From contig DAQG01000048.1 in assembly GCA_002502785.1 (NCBI GenBank), forward strand, positions 1-12,839: 12,839 nucleotides of DNA, in the 5' to 3' direction. The position numbers and the translations under genes were made by a program. Source of the DNA: Methanothrix harundinacea (GTDB lineage: Archaea > Halobacteriota > Methanosarcinia > Methanotrichales > Methanotrichaceae). The notes under the pieces are model-generated. The model was not told the origin of the DNA and searched no databases. It saw only the letters and a program-made list of their open reading frames with translations. This document shows positions 6,644-12,651 of this stretch, one piece after another. The number at the start of each line of letters is the position of its first letter. The stretch's first letter is position 1.

Positions 6644-7090
6644 TTGATCGAGAAAGTCTTCGTCTACCTGGCAGGCCCCCTCTTCAGCAGGGCCGAGATC
6701 GAGTGGGCTGGATCTCTGAAAAATGAGGTTGAGTCGGCCCTGGGGGATCGGATCGAGGTGGTCTGGCCCCACGAGATCGCCTCCGGGACGAAAGAGGATA
6801 TCTTCGGGGCGAACCTTGCAGCTCTGAGCCGCTCTCCTTTGATGGTGGCAATTTTGGACGGGCCCATGGTCGACGACGGGACCGCCTGGGAGGTGGGGTG
6901 CCACTACGCCCTCTTCGGCCCGAAGGCGGTCGGGATCAGGACCGACTTCAGAAAGGCGGGCGAGGTTCCGGATTCGAAGGTAAACCTGATGATCGAGCTA
7001 TCCTGCAGGGCCGTCGTCGTCGACGTCGAGGGGCTCATACGGGAGCTGGAAAGGGCCCTGGATGAGATCGAACTATTTTCGCGGAAATGA
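6644..7090 (+). CDS. Nucleoside 2-deoxyribosyltransferase-like protein
   Basis: This 148-residue protein matches the PF05014-type nucleoside 2-deoxyribosyltransferase family, whose members move or hydrolyse the 2-deoxyribosyl group of nucleosides or nucleotides. Signs are the N-terminal 'VYLAGPLFSRAE' (about 7-18), 'MVAILDGPMVDDGTAWEVG' (67-85), where Glu83 is the expected nucleophile and Asp72 and Asp77/78 flank it, and a C-terminal 'NLMIE' (114-118), where the Asn/Met region completes the active site in homologues. Many archaeal members are really nucleotide hydrolases, so the exact reaction is uncertain. The start is a TTG at 6644 after the purine-rich 'GAGGAGAGCGGGGAGAGCAAG'-like run, giving the normal family N-terminus. 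Its stop overlaps the start of the next gene (ATGA at 7087-7090), which indicates translational coupling. Confidence 0.88.
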   Translation: MIEKVFVYLAGPLFSRAEIEWAGSLKNEVESALGDRIEVVWPHEIASGTKEDIFGANLAALSRSPLMVAILDGPMVDDGTAWEVGCHYALFGPKAVGIRTDFRKAGEVPDSKVNLMIELSCRAVVVDVEGLIRELERALDEIELFSRK

Positions 7091-7869
7091 CGAGGTTAAG
7101 GCCGATACCGAATGAGCCCCTCCTTCTGGTGGAGGGAAGCTTGAGGGTTCTGGTGGCAACTGACCTTCACATAGGAATCGAGCATCAGCTCTGGCTGGGG
7201 GGTGCCAGCGTTCCAAGCCAGACCAATAAGATGCGAGAAGATCTCAGGTCCCGAGTAGAAGAGATCAGGCCCGATCGGCTCATCCTCCTGGGGGACGTCA
7301 AGCACAACCTGCCATGGACCTCTTTTCAGGAGAAGAGCGAGATCCCATCCTTTCTGAAATCGCTATCTGAGGTCGCGAGGGTCGATGTGGTCCAGGGAAA
7401 CCACGACATAGGCCTCTATGACCTTGCGCCTCCTGATATCCGAATCCATCCGGCGTCGGGGCTTGTCCTGGATGGCGTCGGCTACTTTCACGGCCACACC
7501 TGGCCCGATCCGGAGGTGTTCGAGGCCGATATGCTTGTGGCATCTCACCTTCATCCAGCGGTCAGGCTGGCCGACCGCCTCGGATCAGGCCCGCCCGAGA
7601 GGGCCTGGGTGAGAACCCCCCTATCACCGGAGGCCCTGAAGGAGGAGTACGACCGGACCCTAAAAAGCCCGGAGATGACGATCGTTCCAGCCTATAACCC
7701 CCTCTGCGGTGGTTACCCCCTCGACTCCGCCACCAGAGAGGATCGGGGACCTCTCCCGAAGATGGCTCGCCTTGATAAGGCCAGGGTCTACCTTCTTGAT
7801 GGAACCGACCTCGGCAGGCTCGATCGGATAAGAGCGGTCCAGGCACTGAAGACTAAAACGCGGCGCTGA
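7087..7869 (+). CDS. Calcineurin-like metallophosphoesterase
   Basis: This 260-residue protein has all five metal-binding motifs of the calcineurin-like phosphoesterase fold in order: 'DLHIG' (Asp26, His28), 'GDVKH' (69-73), 'GNHD' (104-107), 'GHTW' (136-139) and 'SHLHP' (153-157). Two metal ions would bind at these sites. It fits the archaeal COG1407-type group of predicted ICC-like phosphoesterases, whose substrate is not established. The GD-K-H arrangement and the family N-terminus ('PLLLVEGSLRVLVATDLHIG') support this group over SbcD/Mre11 nucleases, which are longer and have a capping domain. The ATG at 7087 overlaps the TGA of the deoxyribosyltransferase-like gene, so the two are probably co-translated. 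That coupling suggests a shared role in nucleotide turnover, but this is an inference. Confidence 0.92.
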   Translation: MTRLRPIPNEPLLLVEGSLRVLVATDLHIGIEHQLWLGGASVPSQTNKMREDLRSRVEEIRPDRLILLGDVKHNLPWTSFQEKSEIPSFLKSLSEVARVDVVQGNHDIGLYDLAPPDIRIHPASGLVLDGVGYFHGHTWPDPEVFEADMLVASHLHPAVRLADRLGSGPPERAWVRTPLSPEALKEEYDRTLKSPEMTIVPAYNPLCGGYPLDSATREDRGPLPKMARLDKARVYLLDGTDLGRLDRIRAVQALKTKTRR

Positions 7870-7875
7870 AAACGG

Positions 7876-7882
7876 TTATATC
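7876..7882 (+). promoter_or_regulatory. TATA box for pyrE
   Basis: 'TTATATC' sits about 26 nt before the pyrE ATG at 7905, immediately after the stop of the phosphoesterase gene. The spacing predicts a leaderless pyrE transcript with its own promoter. Confidence 0.6.
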
Positions 7883-7904
7883 CCGAGCGTGCGAGCACCG
7901 ATAC

Positions 7905-8450
7905 ATGGACGAGAGAGAGAGGCTGCTGGAGCTGGTGAGGACGAGGGCGCTTCGGGTGGGGAAGATAACCCTATCCTCGGGGAAGGTGAGCGACTACTAC
8001 GTCGACGCGAGAGAGGTCGTCCTCGACCCGGAGGGGGCCTACCTCACGGGAAAGTTGATGCTCGATATGATCGATTCTGAGGCGGTCGCCGTCGCGGGGA
8101 TGACCCTGGGCGCAGACCCCATAGTGACGGCGATATCGGTCGTAGGCCACATCGAGGGAAGAGACCTAACGGCCCTGATAATAAGAAAGGAGCCGAAGAA
8201 GCACGGGACCCAGAAGTTCGTGGAGGGACCTTTGCTTCCCGAGGGGTCGAAGGTGGCTGTGGTCGACGACGTAGTCACCACAGGATCGTCCCTCCTGAAA
8301 TCGATCGAACGGCTCAGGAAAGAGGGCTACGAGCCGATACAGGTCGTGGCCATCCTCGATCGGGAGGAGGGCGGAAGCGAGAAGCTGAAAGCCGCTGGAT
8401 ACGATCTTAAATCGATATTCACGAGAGCGGACCTGCTGGTCAAAACTTAA
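7905..8450 (+). CDS. pyrE: Orotate phosphoribosyltransferase
   Basis: PyrE joins orotate to PRPP to make orotidine 5'-phosphate in de novo pyrimidine synthesis. The 181-residue length is normal for archaeal enzymes. The PRPP-binding signature is 'VAVVDDVVTTGSS' (about 117-129), and 'RKEPKKHGTQKFVEG' (about 91-105) contains the flexible catalytic loop with the lysine cluster and 'KHG' typical of OPRTases. The N-terminal 'GKITLSSGKVSDYYVDAR' (about 18-35) is the orotate-binding region and is diagnostic for PyrE over other phosphoribosyltransferases. The ATG at 7905 fits the TATA spacing; an overlapping frame at 7889-8080 is not coding. The gene ends only 4 bp before the convergent small membrane protein gene. 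Confidence 0.95.
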   Translation: MDERERLLELVRTRALRVGKITLSSGKVSDYYVDAREVVLDPEGAYLTGKLMLDMIDSEAVAVAGMTLGADPIVTAISVVGHIEGRDLTALIIRKEPKKHGTQKFVEGPLLPEGSKVAVVDDVVTTGSSLLKSIERLRKEGYEPIQVVAILDREEGGSEKLKAAGYDLKSIFTRADLLVKT

Positions 8451-8454
8451 TCGT

Positions 8455-8829
8455 CTAGCTCACGGTGAGGAGCCTGCCATTTTTGTCGCCGCACCTGATC
8501 TGGCGGGAGCGACCCTCATCATCGGTGTAGATCACCTGGGACGTTATGGCATACTTGCCCGGCATCTCGCCCCTCACAGGATAGGCTACCAGGGCCGAAT
8601 TTCCTGGCGATATCTCGACGGATCTCGTGCCCGGATTCAGAGCGACGAGCCCCTCTGGAACGCCCGGCACAATGCTCACGTCGAGGGCGGACTCGCCTGT
8701 GTTGCCGAGCCTGAGCATCACGTTCACGTCTTCCCCCACACCCACCTGATACCGGTCCAAATGCTGCTCGACGTGGATGCCCACCACCAGAAAGACCAGC
8801 AAGACCAGCACCATAAGAAGCGGTTTCAT
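8455..8829 (-). CDS. Small anchored or secreted Ig-like protein (CARDB/NEW3-like)
   Basis: This 124-residue protein has one N-terminal hydrophobic segment (about residues 3-19, 'LLMVLVLLVFLVVGI'), either a signal peptide or membrane anchor. A beta-rich domain follows with 'VGVGEDVNVMLRLGNTGES' and 'PGVPEGLVALNPGTRSVEI...GNSALVAYPVRGEMPGKYAI', which looks like the CARDB/NEW3 type of Ig-like fold. The central 'V.L.NTG...A.DV.I...P.G' pattern supports this. It would sit on the outer face of the membrane. The frame is open to 8952, but I choose the ATG at 8829 because a TATA-like 'TTTAAA' lies about 30 nt upstream at 8857-8862, giving a near-leaderless start, and because this start places the hydrophobic segment at the N-terminus. 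It converges on pyrE with a 4-bp gap and is divergent from the large acidic membrane protein. Confidence 0.7.
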   Translation of the reverse strand: MKPLLMVLVLLVFLVVGIHVEQHLDRYQVGVGEDVNVMLRLGNTGESALDVSIVPGVPEGLVALNPGTRSVEISPGNSALVAYPVRGEMPGKYAITSQVIYTDDEGRSRQIRCGDKNGRLLTVS

Positions 8830-8856
8830 CAAACCCCAATTTGGGCAGCGTCGGGA

Positions 8857-8862
8857 TTTAAA
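8857..8862 (-). promoter_or_regulatory. TATA box for the small Ig-like protein
   Basis: 'TTTAAA' is centred about 30 nt upstream of the ATG at 8829 on the minus strand. It lies inside the longer open frame, which argues against the upstream starts. Confidence 0.5.
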
Positions 8863-8937
8863 GGTAGCTTTCATGTAAGAGCTATGTGACACCTCCGCGT
8901 GCCCCTTTCGGTCCCGTTGCGGTGCCCCGAAGGATAC

Positions 8938-8949
8938 AAAAATACTTAT
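8938..8949 (+). promoter_or_regulatory. TATA-like element for the large acidic membrane protein
   Basis: 'AAAAATACTTAT' is centred about 30 nt before the ATG at 8975 but directly abuts the earlier ATG at 8951. The surrounding sequence is GC-rich with no other candidate, so the downstream ATG is favoured. Confidence 0.5.
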
Positions 8950-8974
8950 CATGGCGAAGCCAGTTGTACCTGCA

Positions 8975-10606
8975 ATGGACGTTTCGTACTCGGTCTGGCG
9001 CGAGATCGCGGCGGAGAAGCTGGAGGTAGGCGGCGAAAGTTTCTCATTTCTATTCGATCGGCGCTATTCGAATCGCCTGAACAGAATGAGCCGGGTATTT
9101 TTCGAGGCTTACGCGAAAGCCACGATGGAAATCTCGGCTGAGGAGGACCGTTTTCCGAGCCTCAGCGAGATCGAGTCCAGGATGGAAAGCGGCGCCATAT
9201 ATGCCTACAAGGACCGTCTGATGAGGAGCACCGGGTTCTTCGAAGAGGTCAAGATCTCCGGGATATCTTATCTGATACCAAAGGCGAGACGTTTCGTAGA
9301 CGAGACCGGGACCTACACGGATCTGATACTGAACCTAGAGAAGGGCGAGGTACTCCTCCCCAAGAGGGAGAAGCCCTCGGCGATCGCCAGGTCCGAGGGG
9401 GAAGGGCCCGAGGAAGACTCAACTGCCGAAGCGGAGCCGGAGGAAGGAGCAGAAGATCTGATGGAGGCGGGCGTCGAGCCGTCCACCGAATTGGCCGGAG
9501 TTGAGAGCGAATCTGCTACAGGAGCCGAACCCGAGGAAGAACTTCCAGAGAAAGAAGCTGAGCCGACTGAATTCGAAGGGGCGGCCGCCGAGGCGAAAGC
9601 TTGGGAACCCCTCACTGAAACGCAGAAGGCCGGGATTGGAGCAGAGGATAAGCCGCTGTCTGAAGCCGTCGCCGAGACTGGCCTGACGGAGGCGGCCTCC
9701 GACGCGGAGGCTCCGACGGCCGAAGAGCCTCTCGAAGGGGCACAGTCCGAAGTCCCGATCGAATACGGGGCGCCTGGAGAGGCGGAAGAGGTGCCTGAGG
9801 CCCAAGGAGTGGATATCTTCGTCGATTTGGAAGGGCCGGAACCAGAGATCGTTGAGGCGGCTTCCGAAAATATGGATTCCGGCCCAGAGATCGGGGCGAT
9901 GGAAACGGAGGCGAAGGCTGGTGAGCCGGAGAGAAAAACGCCCATCGCGAAGAGGGTGGCCGTGCCGTCGAAGCCCCATCCGCCCGAGAAAAAGCCAGGA
10001 AAGGGTTTCGGAGGCTGGGGCAGAGACCACAGGGGGCCGCTTCTGGCCCTGGCGGCCCTGGCCCTCGTACTCATACTTTCCGCCTTTTACATCTGGTCGC
10101 CCCTGACACCGGAAGAGCCGGCGACGTCAGCTGCGCCATCCGACTTTGTCAGTTATTCGGCTTACCTAACCAACGCTAGCGGAAACTCCTACCTGAACCT
10201 CGACGTCACAAACCCCAAGGGACTAGAGAACAAGGTCGAACTGGTGTTGCCCCCGGACGTGGACAAGAGCATCAGCGCCACGGGCGGAATCGTCACCATA
10301 TCTTACACCAACAATACGGTGATCCAGTTAGTCTCCAGCAACAACGCCAGCGTCTCGGTAGCCCTCACCGACAAGTACGTCCTCGTCCCCGTGACCTTCA
10401 ACCTGGCGATACCGAACGGATACGAGTCGAGCGTCCTAGTCTACGACAAGGACTACAAGGTCAGCCGCACCAACAGCACCATCAACCTCTGGTGCAACTG
10501 CACCGATGACCATCTGGAGTTCGATCAGATCTACAATGCGAAAAAAGTTTCTGGCGGTCCCGGTCCCCAGGAAAGAGGCCCAGAGAACCTTACAAACGGT
10601 CCTTGA
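8975..10606 (+). CDS. Type II membrane protein with acidic linker and N-glycosylation-rich outer domain
   Basis: I do not recognise this 543-residue protein. Residues 1-130 form a compact, charged, probably cytoplasmic domain ('YSVWREIAAEKLEVGG...IPKARRFVDETGTYTDLILN'). Residues about 134-330 are a low-complexity linker rich in Glu, Ala and Pro. A basic patch ('KKPGKGFGGWGRDHRG', 339-354) precedes one membrane helix at about 355-376. The outer domain (about 385-543) is beta-rich and has six sequons: N400, N446, N457, N500, N508 and N538, plus a 'CNC' at 507-509. The basic patch before the helix indicates N-in, C-out orientation. The architecture (cytoplasmic domain, long tether, single helix, glycosylated outside) suggests a surface sensor or envelope-linking protein, which is an inference. 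I choose the ATG at 8975 over 8951 because of the TATA spacing. The last 23 residues overlap the start of taw2 in another frame. Confidence 0.78.
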   Translation: MDVSYSVWREIAAEKLEVGGESFSFLFDRRYSNRLNRMSRVFFEAYAKATMEISAEEDRFPSLSEIESRMESGAIYAYKDRLMRSTGFFEEVKISGISYLIPKARRFVDETGTYTDLILNLEKGEVLLPKREKPSAIARSEGEGPEEDSTAEAEPEEGAEDLMEAGVEPSTELAGVESESATGAEPEEELPEKEAEPTEFEGAAAEAKAWEPLTETQKAGIGAEDKPLSEAVAETGLTEAASDAEAPTAEEPLEGAQSEVPIEYGAPGEAEEVPEAQGVDIFVDLEGPEPEIVEAASENMDSGPEIGAMETEAKAGEPERKTPIAKRVAVPSKPHPPEKKPGKGFGGWGRDHRGPLLALAALALVLILSAFYIWSPLTPEEPATSAAPSDFVSYSAYLTNASGNSYLNLDVTNPKGLENKVELVLPPDVDKSISATGGIVTISYTNNTVIQLVSSNNASVSVALTDKYVLVPVTFNLAIPNGYESSVLVYDKDYKVSRTNSTINLWCNCTDDHLEFDQIYNAKKVSGGPGPQERGPENLTNGP

Positions 10607-11555
10607 ATTGGGCCTTCTGGACAAAAGGCGAAAGACTGTCTCCAAGGGCAGTTATGTCGAGATACCGGTGACCGGACACCTGCCCATGCCGGGCCTAAAC
10701 GTCGTTTTTCAAGAGCATCCCGAGTTTTACGATAGGTTTCCGGAGCTGGCCGAGGTTTTTGGCGATGAGATCGCCCCTGAGGAGAGGGAGCGGCTTCCAA
10801 GAGGCTGGTTCATCCTCGGAACGGTGATAACCGTCAAGATCGACCCCGAAATCGAGCACCTGAAGGGAAAGATCGGCGACGCCCTCCTTGCGATCTATCC
10901 CAGGTGCAGCACCGTTCTTTTGGACCGGGGGATCGAAGGACAGTTCAGAGAGCCTAACCGGGAGGTGATAGCCGGCTCCGACAGGACCGAGACGATCCAC
11001 CGGGAGAACGGCGTCGTCTTCAAGCTCGACGCCATGAGGACGATGTTCTCGCCCGGAAACCTCCGGGAGAGGATGAGGATGGGCCGCCTGGGATCGGGCG
11101 AGGTGGTGGTGGACATGTTCGCCGGGATCGGGTACTTCAGCCTGCCGATGGCGGTCCACTCTCGGCCGAAAAAAATCGTATCCATCGAGATCAACCCGGT
11201 CGCCTACGGGTACCTGGTCGAGAATGTGAGTCTAAACCACGTTGAGGATATCGTCGAGCCGGTTCTGGGCAACTGCGCCGAGGCTGCGCCCAAAGGCGTC
11301 GCAGACCGGGTGGTGATGGGGTATGTCGGCACCACAAACCAGTACCTGGACGCCGGCATAGCAGCGCTTCGGCCCGGTGGAGTCCTTCACTACCATCAGA
11401 CCGTCCCCGAACGGCTCTACCCCCACGAGATCGAGGCCGAGGTGGTGGAGGCGGCAGAGCGGGCCGGAAGGGCGGTAAAAATCGAGAGGTGTGCCCGGGT
11501 GAAGAAGTATTCACCGGGGATGCTTCACGCCGTCCTGGACGCCAGGGTCGAATGA
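10536..11555 (+). CDS. taw2: tRNA(Phe) wyosine-synthesis aminocarboxypropyltransferase Taw2
   Basis: Taw2 (archaeal TYW2) moves the 3-amino-3-carboxypropyl group of S-adenosylmethionine onto 4-demethylwyosine at position 37 of tRNA-Phe, a step in wyosine synthesis after Taw1. The 339-residue protein has the SAM-binding 'DMFAGIGYFSLP' (193-204), the acidic 'SIEINP' (216-221) for the ribose, the 'MFSPGN' motif (170-175) typical of Trm5/Taw2 proteins, and 'MGYVGTT' (261-267) where Trm5 methyltransferases carry a different N-P-P-type motif; this supports Taw2 over Trm5. The N-terminal 'FLAVPVPRKEAQRTLQTVLELGLLDK' region, here split for length, matches the usual start of the family, so I place the start at the ATG 10536 rather than 10506. 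This makes it overlap the preceding gene by 71 nt in a different frame. The C-terminal 'VKKYSPGMLHAVLD' is also family-like. Confidence 0.9.
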   Translation: MRKKFLAVPVPRKEAQRTLQTVLELGLLDKRRKTVSKGSYVEIPVTGHLPMPGLNVVFQEHPEFYDRFPELAEVFGDEIAPEERERLPRGWFILGTVITVKIDPEIEHLKGKIGDALLAIYPRCSTVLLDRGIEGQFREPNREVIAGSDRTETIHRENGVVFKLDAMRTMFSPGNLRERMRMGRLGSGEVVVDMFAGIGYFSLPMAVHSRPKKIVSIEINPVAYGYLVENVSLNHVEDIVEPVLGNCAEAAPKGVADRVVMGYVGTTNQYLDAGIAALRPGGVLHYHQTVPERLYPHEIEAEVVEAAERAGRAVKIERCARVKKYSPGMLHAVLDARVE

Positions 11556-11693
11556 CCCCGGTCTTGGCCCTGACGCACACTCTGATCTTCCGCTTCCACC
11601 TCCTCCCCAGCCCTTCGCCCACCCCGAAGGTAGCCGCCTGAATCTGAGGGCCGCCCGAATGATTGTTATTCTTTGAAGCCAATAATTGGTGAA
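11556..11693. other. Intergenic spacer with a hairpin
   Basis: A C-rich spacer lies between taw2 and the UPF0173 gene. It holds a perfect 6-bp stem (CCTTCG 11612-11617, CGAAGG 11625-11630) with a seven-base loop and no T-run after it. An AT-richer stretch at about 11660-11690 could hold a promoter, but no clear TATA box stands out. Confidence 0.35.
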
Positions 11694-11703
11694 GGTGATC
11701 GTT

Positions 11704-12345
11704 TTGAAGATATCCTGGCTTGGCCACTCCTGTTTCAAGATCGAGGACGATTCGGGGAAGGTCGTTGTCACTGACCCCTTCGCCGAGAGCGTCGGCTACC
11801 CCCTCCCCCAGATCCGGGCGGATGTGGTCATCGTCAGCCACGAGCACTACGACCACAACAACGTAAAGGCCCTGGGAGGCGACCCCGCCGTCGTCAGAGG
11901 TCCCGGAAAAAAGGTCGCCGCGGGGATCGAGTTTGAGGGGATCGCATCGTACCACGACGACCGGGGCGGAAAGCTCCGGGGCAAAAACACCATATTCTGC
12001 TTTGAGATGGACGGCGTCAGGGTCTGCCACCTCGGCGATTTGGGCCATCAACTCGGCGAAAATGAGGCCGCAGCCCTGGGGAAAGTGGACGTGATGATGA
12101 TCCCGGTGGGCGGGAACTTCACCCTCGACGGCGAGGGGGCGAAAAAAGTCGTGGGGCTGATCAGGCCCAAGATGGTTATGCCGATGCACTTCAAGACCCC
12201 TGCCCTGACCTTCGAGGTCGATTCGGCGGACAGATTCCTATCGGGCCAGAGAGTCGAGCGGCCGGGCCATACCCTCGCCGTCTCCAAGGAGAGCCTTCCC
12301 GGTGAGGGAGAAGGGCCGCTGATCGTGATGCTGGACTACAAATGA
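11704..12345 (+). CDS. UPF0173-type metal-dependent hydrolase (metallo-beta-lactamase fold)
   Basis: This 213-residue protein begins 'MKISWLGHSCFKIE', the classic opening of the UPF0173 group of metallo-beta-lactamase-fold hydrolases. Metal ligands are visible: 'HEHYDH' (His46, His48, Asp50, His51), His84 in 'SYHDD', Asp112 in 'HLGDLGH' and His162 in 'MPMHF'. These would bind two metal ions. The natural substrate of the family is not firmly known. I choose the TTG at 11704 because it gives the family N-terminus and lies five bases after a good Shine-Dalgarno 'GGTGA' (11694-11698). The longer frame from a TTG at 11686 adds six residues that do not fit. The next gene is tRNA-Gln, 63 bp downstream. 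Confidence 0.92.
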   Translation: MKISWLGHSCFKIEDDSGKVVVTDPFAESVGYPLPQIRADVVIVSHEHYDHNNVKALGGDPAVVRGPGKKVAAGIEFEGIASYHDDRGGKLRGKNTIFCFEMDGVRVCHLGDLGHQLGENEAAALGKVDVMMIPVGGNFTLDGEGAKKVVGLIRPKMVMPMHFKTPALTFEVDSADRFLSGQRVERPGHTLAVSKESLPGEGEGPLIVMLDYK

Positions 12346-12373
12346 ACTAAAGGGGAGGGCGGGACTGATCGAC

Positions 12374-12384
12374 AGATTAATACA
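12374..12384 (+). promoter_or_regulatory. Promoter for tRNA-Gln
   Basis: The AT-rich 'AGATTAATACA' lies about 28 nt before the tRNA 5' end, the usual distance for a tRNA TATA box with a short 5' leader. Confidence 0.45.
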
Positions 12385-12408
12385 TGAAAAGCGTAACTGA
12401 CGTGCTGA

Positions 12409-12481
12409 AGCCCGGTGATGTAGCGGTCAATCATACGAGGCTCTGGACCTCGTCACCTAGGTTCGAATCCTAGCCGGGCTA
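12409..12481 (+). tRNA. tRNA-Gln (anticodon CTG)
   Basis: The 73-nt gene folds into a full cloverleaf. The 7-bp acceptor stem pairs AGCCCGG (12409-12415) with CCGGGCT (12474-12480), followed by discriminator A at 12481. The anticodon stem is CGAGG/CCTCG (12436-12440, 12448-12452) around the loop CTCTGGA, giving anticodon CTG at 12443-12445, which reads the Gln codon CAG. The T stem is CTAGG/CCTAG around TTCGAAT (12462-12468), and the variable loop has four bases. The A1-U72 pair is consistent with tRNA-Gln. CCA is not encoded. No intron is present. It marks the change from GC-rich to AT-rich DNA. Confidence 0.95.
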
Positions 12482-12491
12482 CTACGATATA

Positions 12492-12519
12492 TTTTGCTGG
12501 TTTTATTGATATCGATTTT
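12492..12519 (+). terminator. Oligo-T terminator after tRNA-Gln
   Basis: T4 runs at 12492-12495, 12501-12504 and 12516-12519 follow the tRNA 3' end. Oligo-T stretches of this kind end archaeal tRNA transcripts. Confidence 0.45.
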
Positions 12520-12580
12520 ATGAAGAGATCATGCCGCTTTAGTCTTACTAAGCTTTAGATACGCCAATATATAGTTTTGT

Positions 12581-12593
12581 GGCATTTTATGCC
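12581..12593. repeat. Short perfect inverted repeat
   Basis: GGCAT and ATGCC flank three T's, forming a 5-bp hairpin in the AT-rich spacer between the tRNA and the incomplete ORF. It has no T-run directly after it, and its role is unknown. Confidence 0.35.
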
Positions 12594-12651
12594 GCGCCTT
12601 GTCTCCAAAAAGTGACACAACCCTTAAGAGTCTTGAAGGTTGACCCCTTTG

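Noticed and set aside
9313..10074. 253-codon minus-strand frame opposite the acidic linker
   Set aside because: It is a by-product of GAG/GCC-rich codons in the linker; the translation is Ser/Ala/Pro-rich with no domain, and there is no promoter or ribosome-binding site.
11191..12189. 332-codon minus-strand frame opposite taw2 and the UPF0173 gene
   Set aside because: It spans two well-supported genes on the other strand, and its translation has no recognisable domain, only Arg/Pro-rich runs typical of GC-rich shadow frames.
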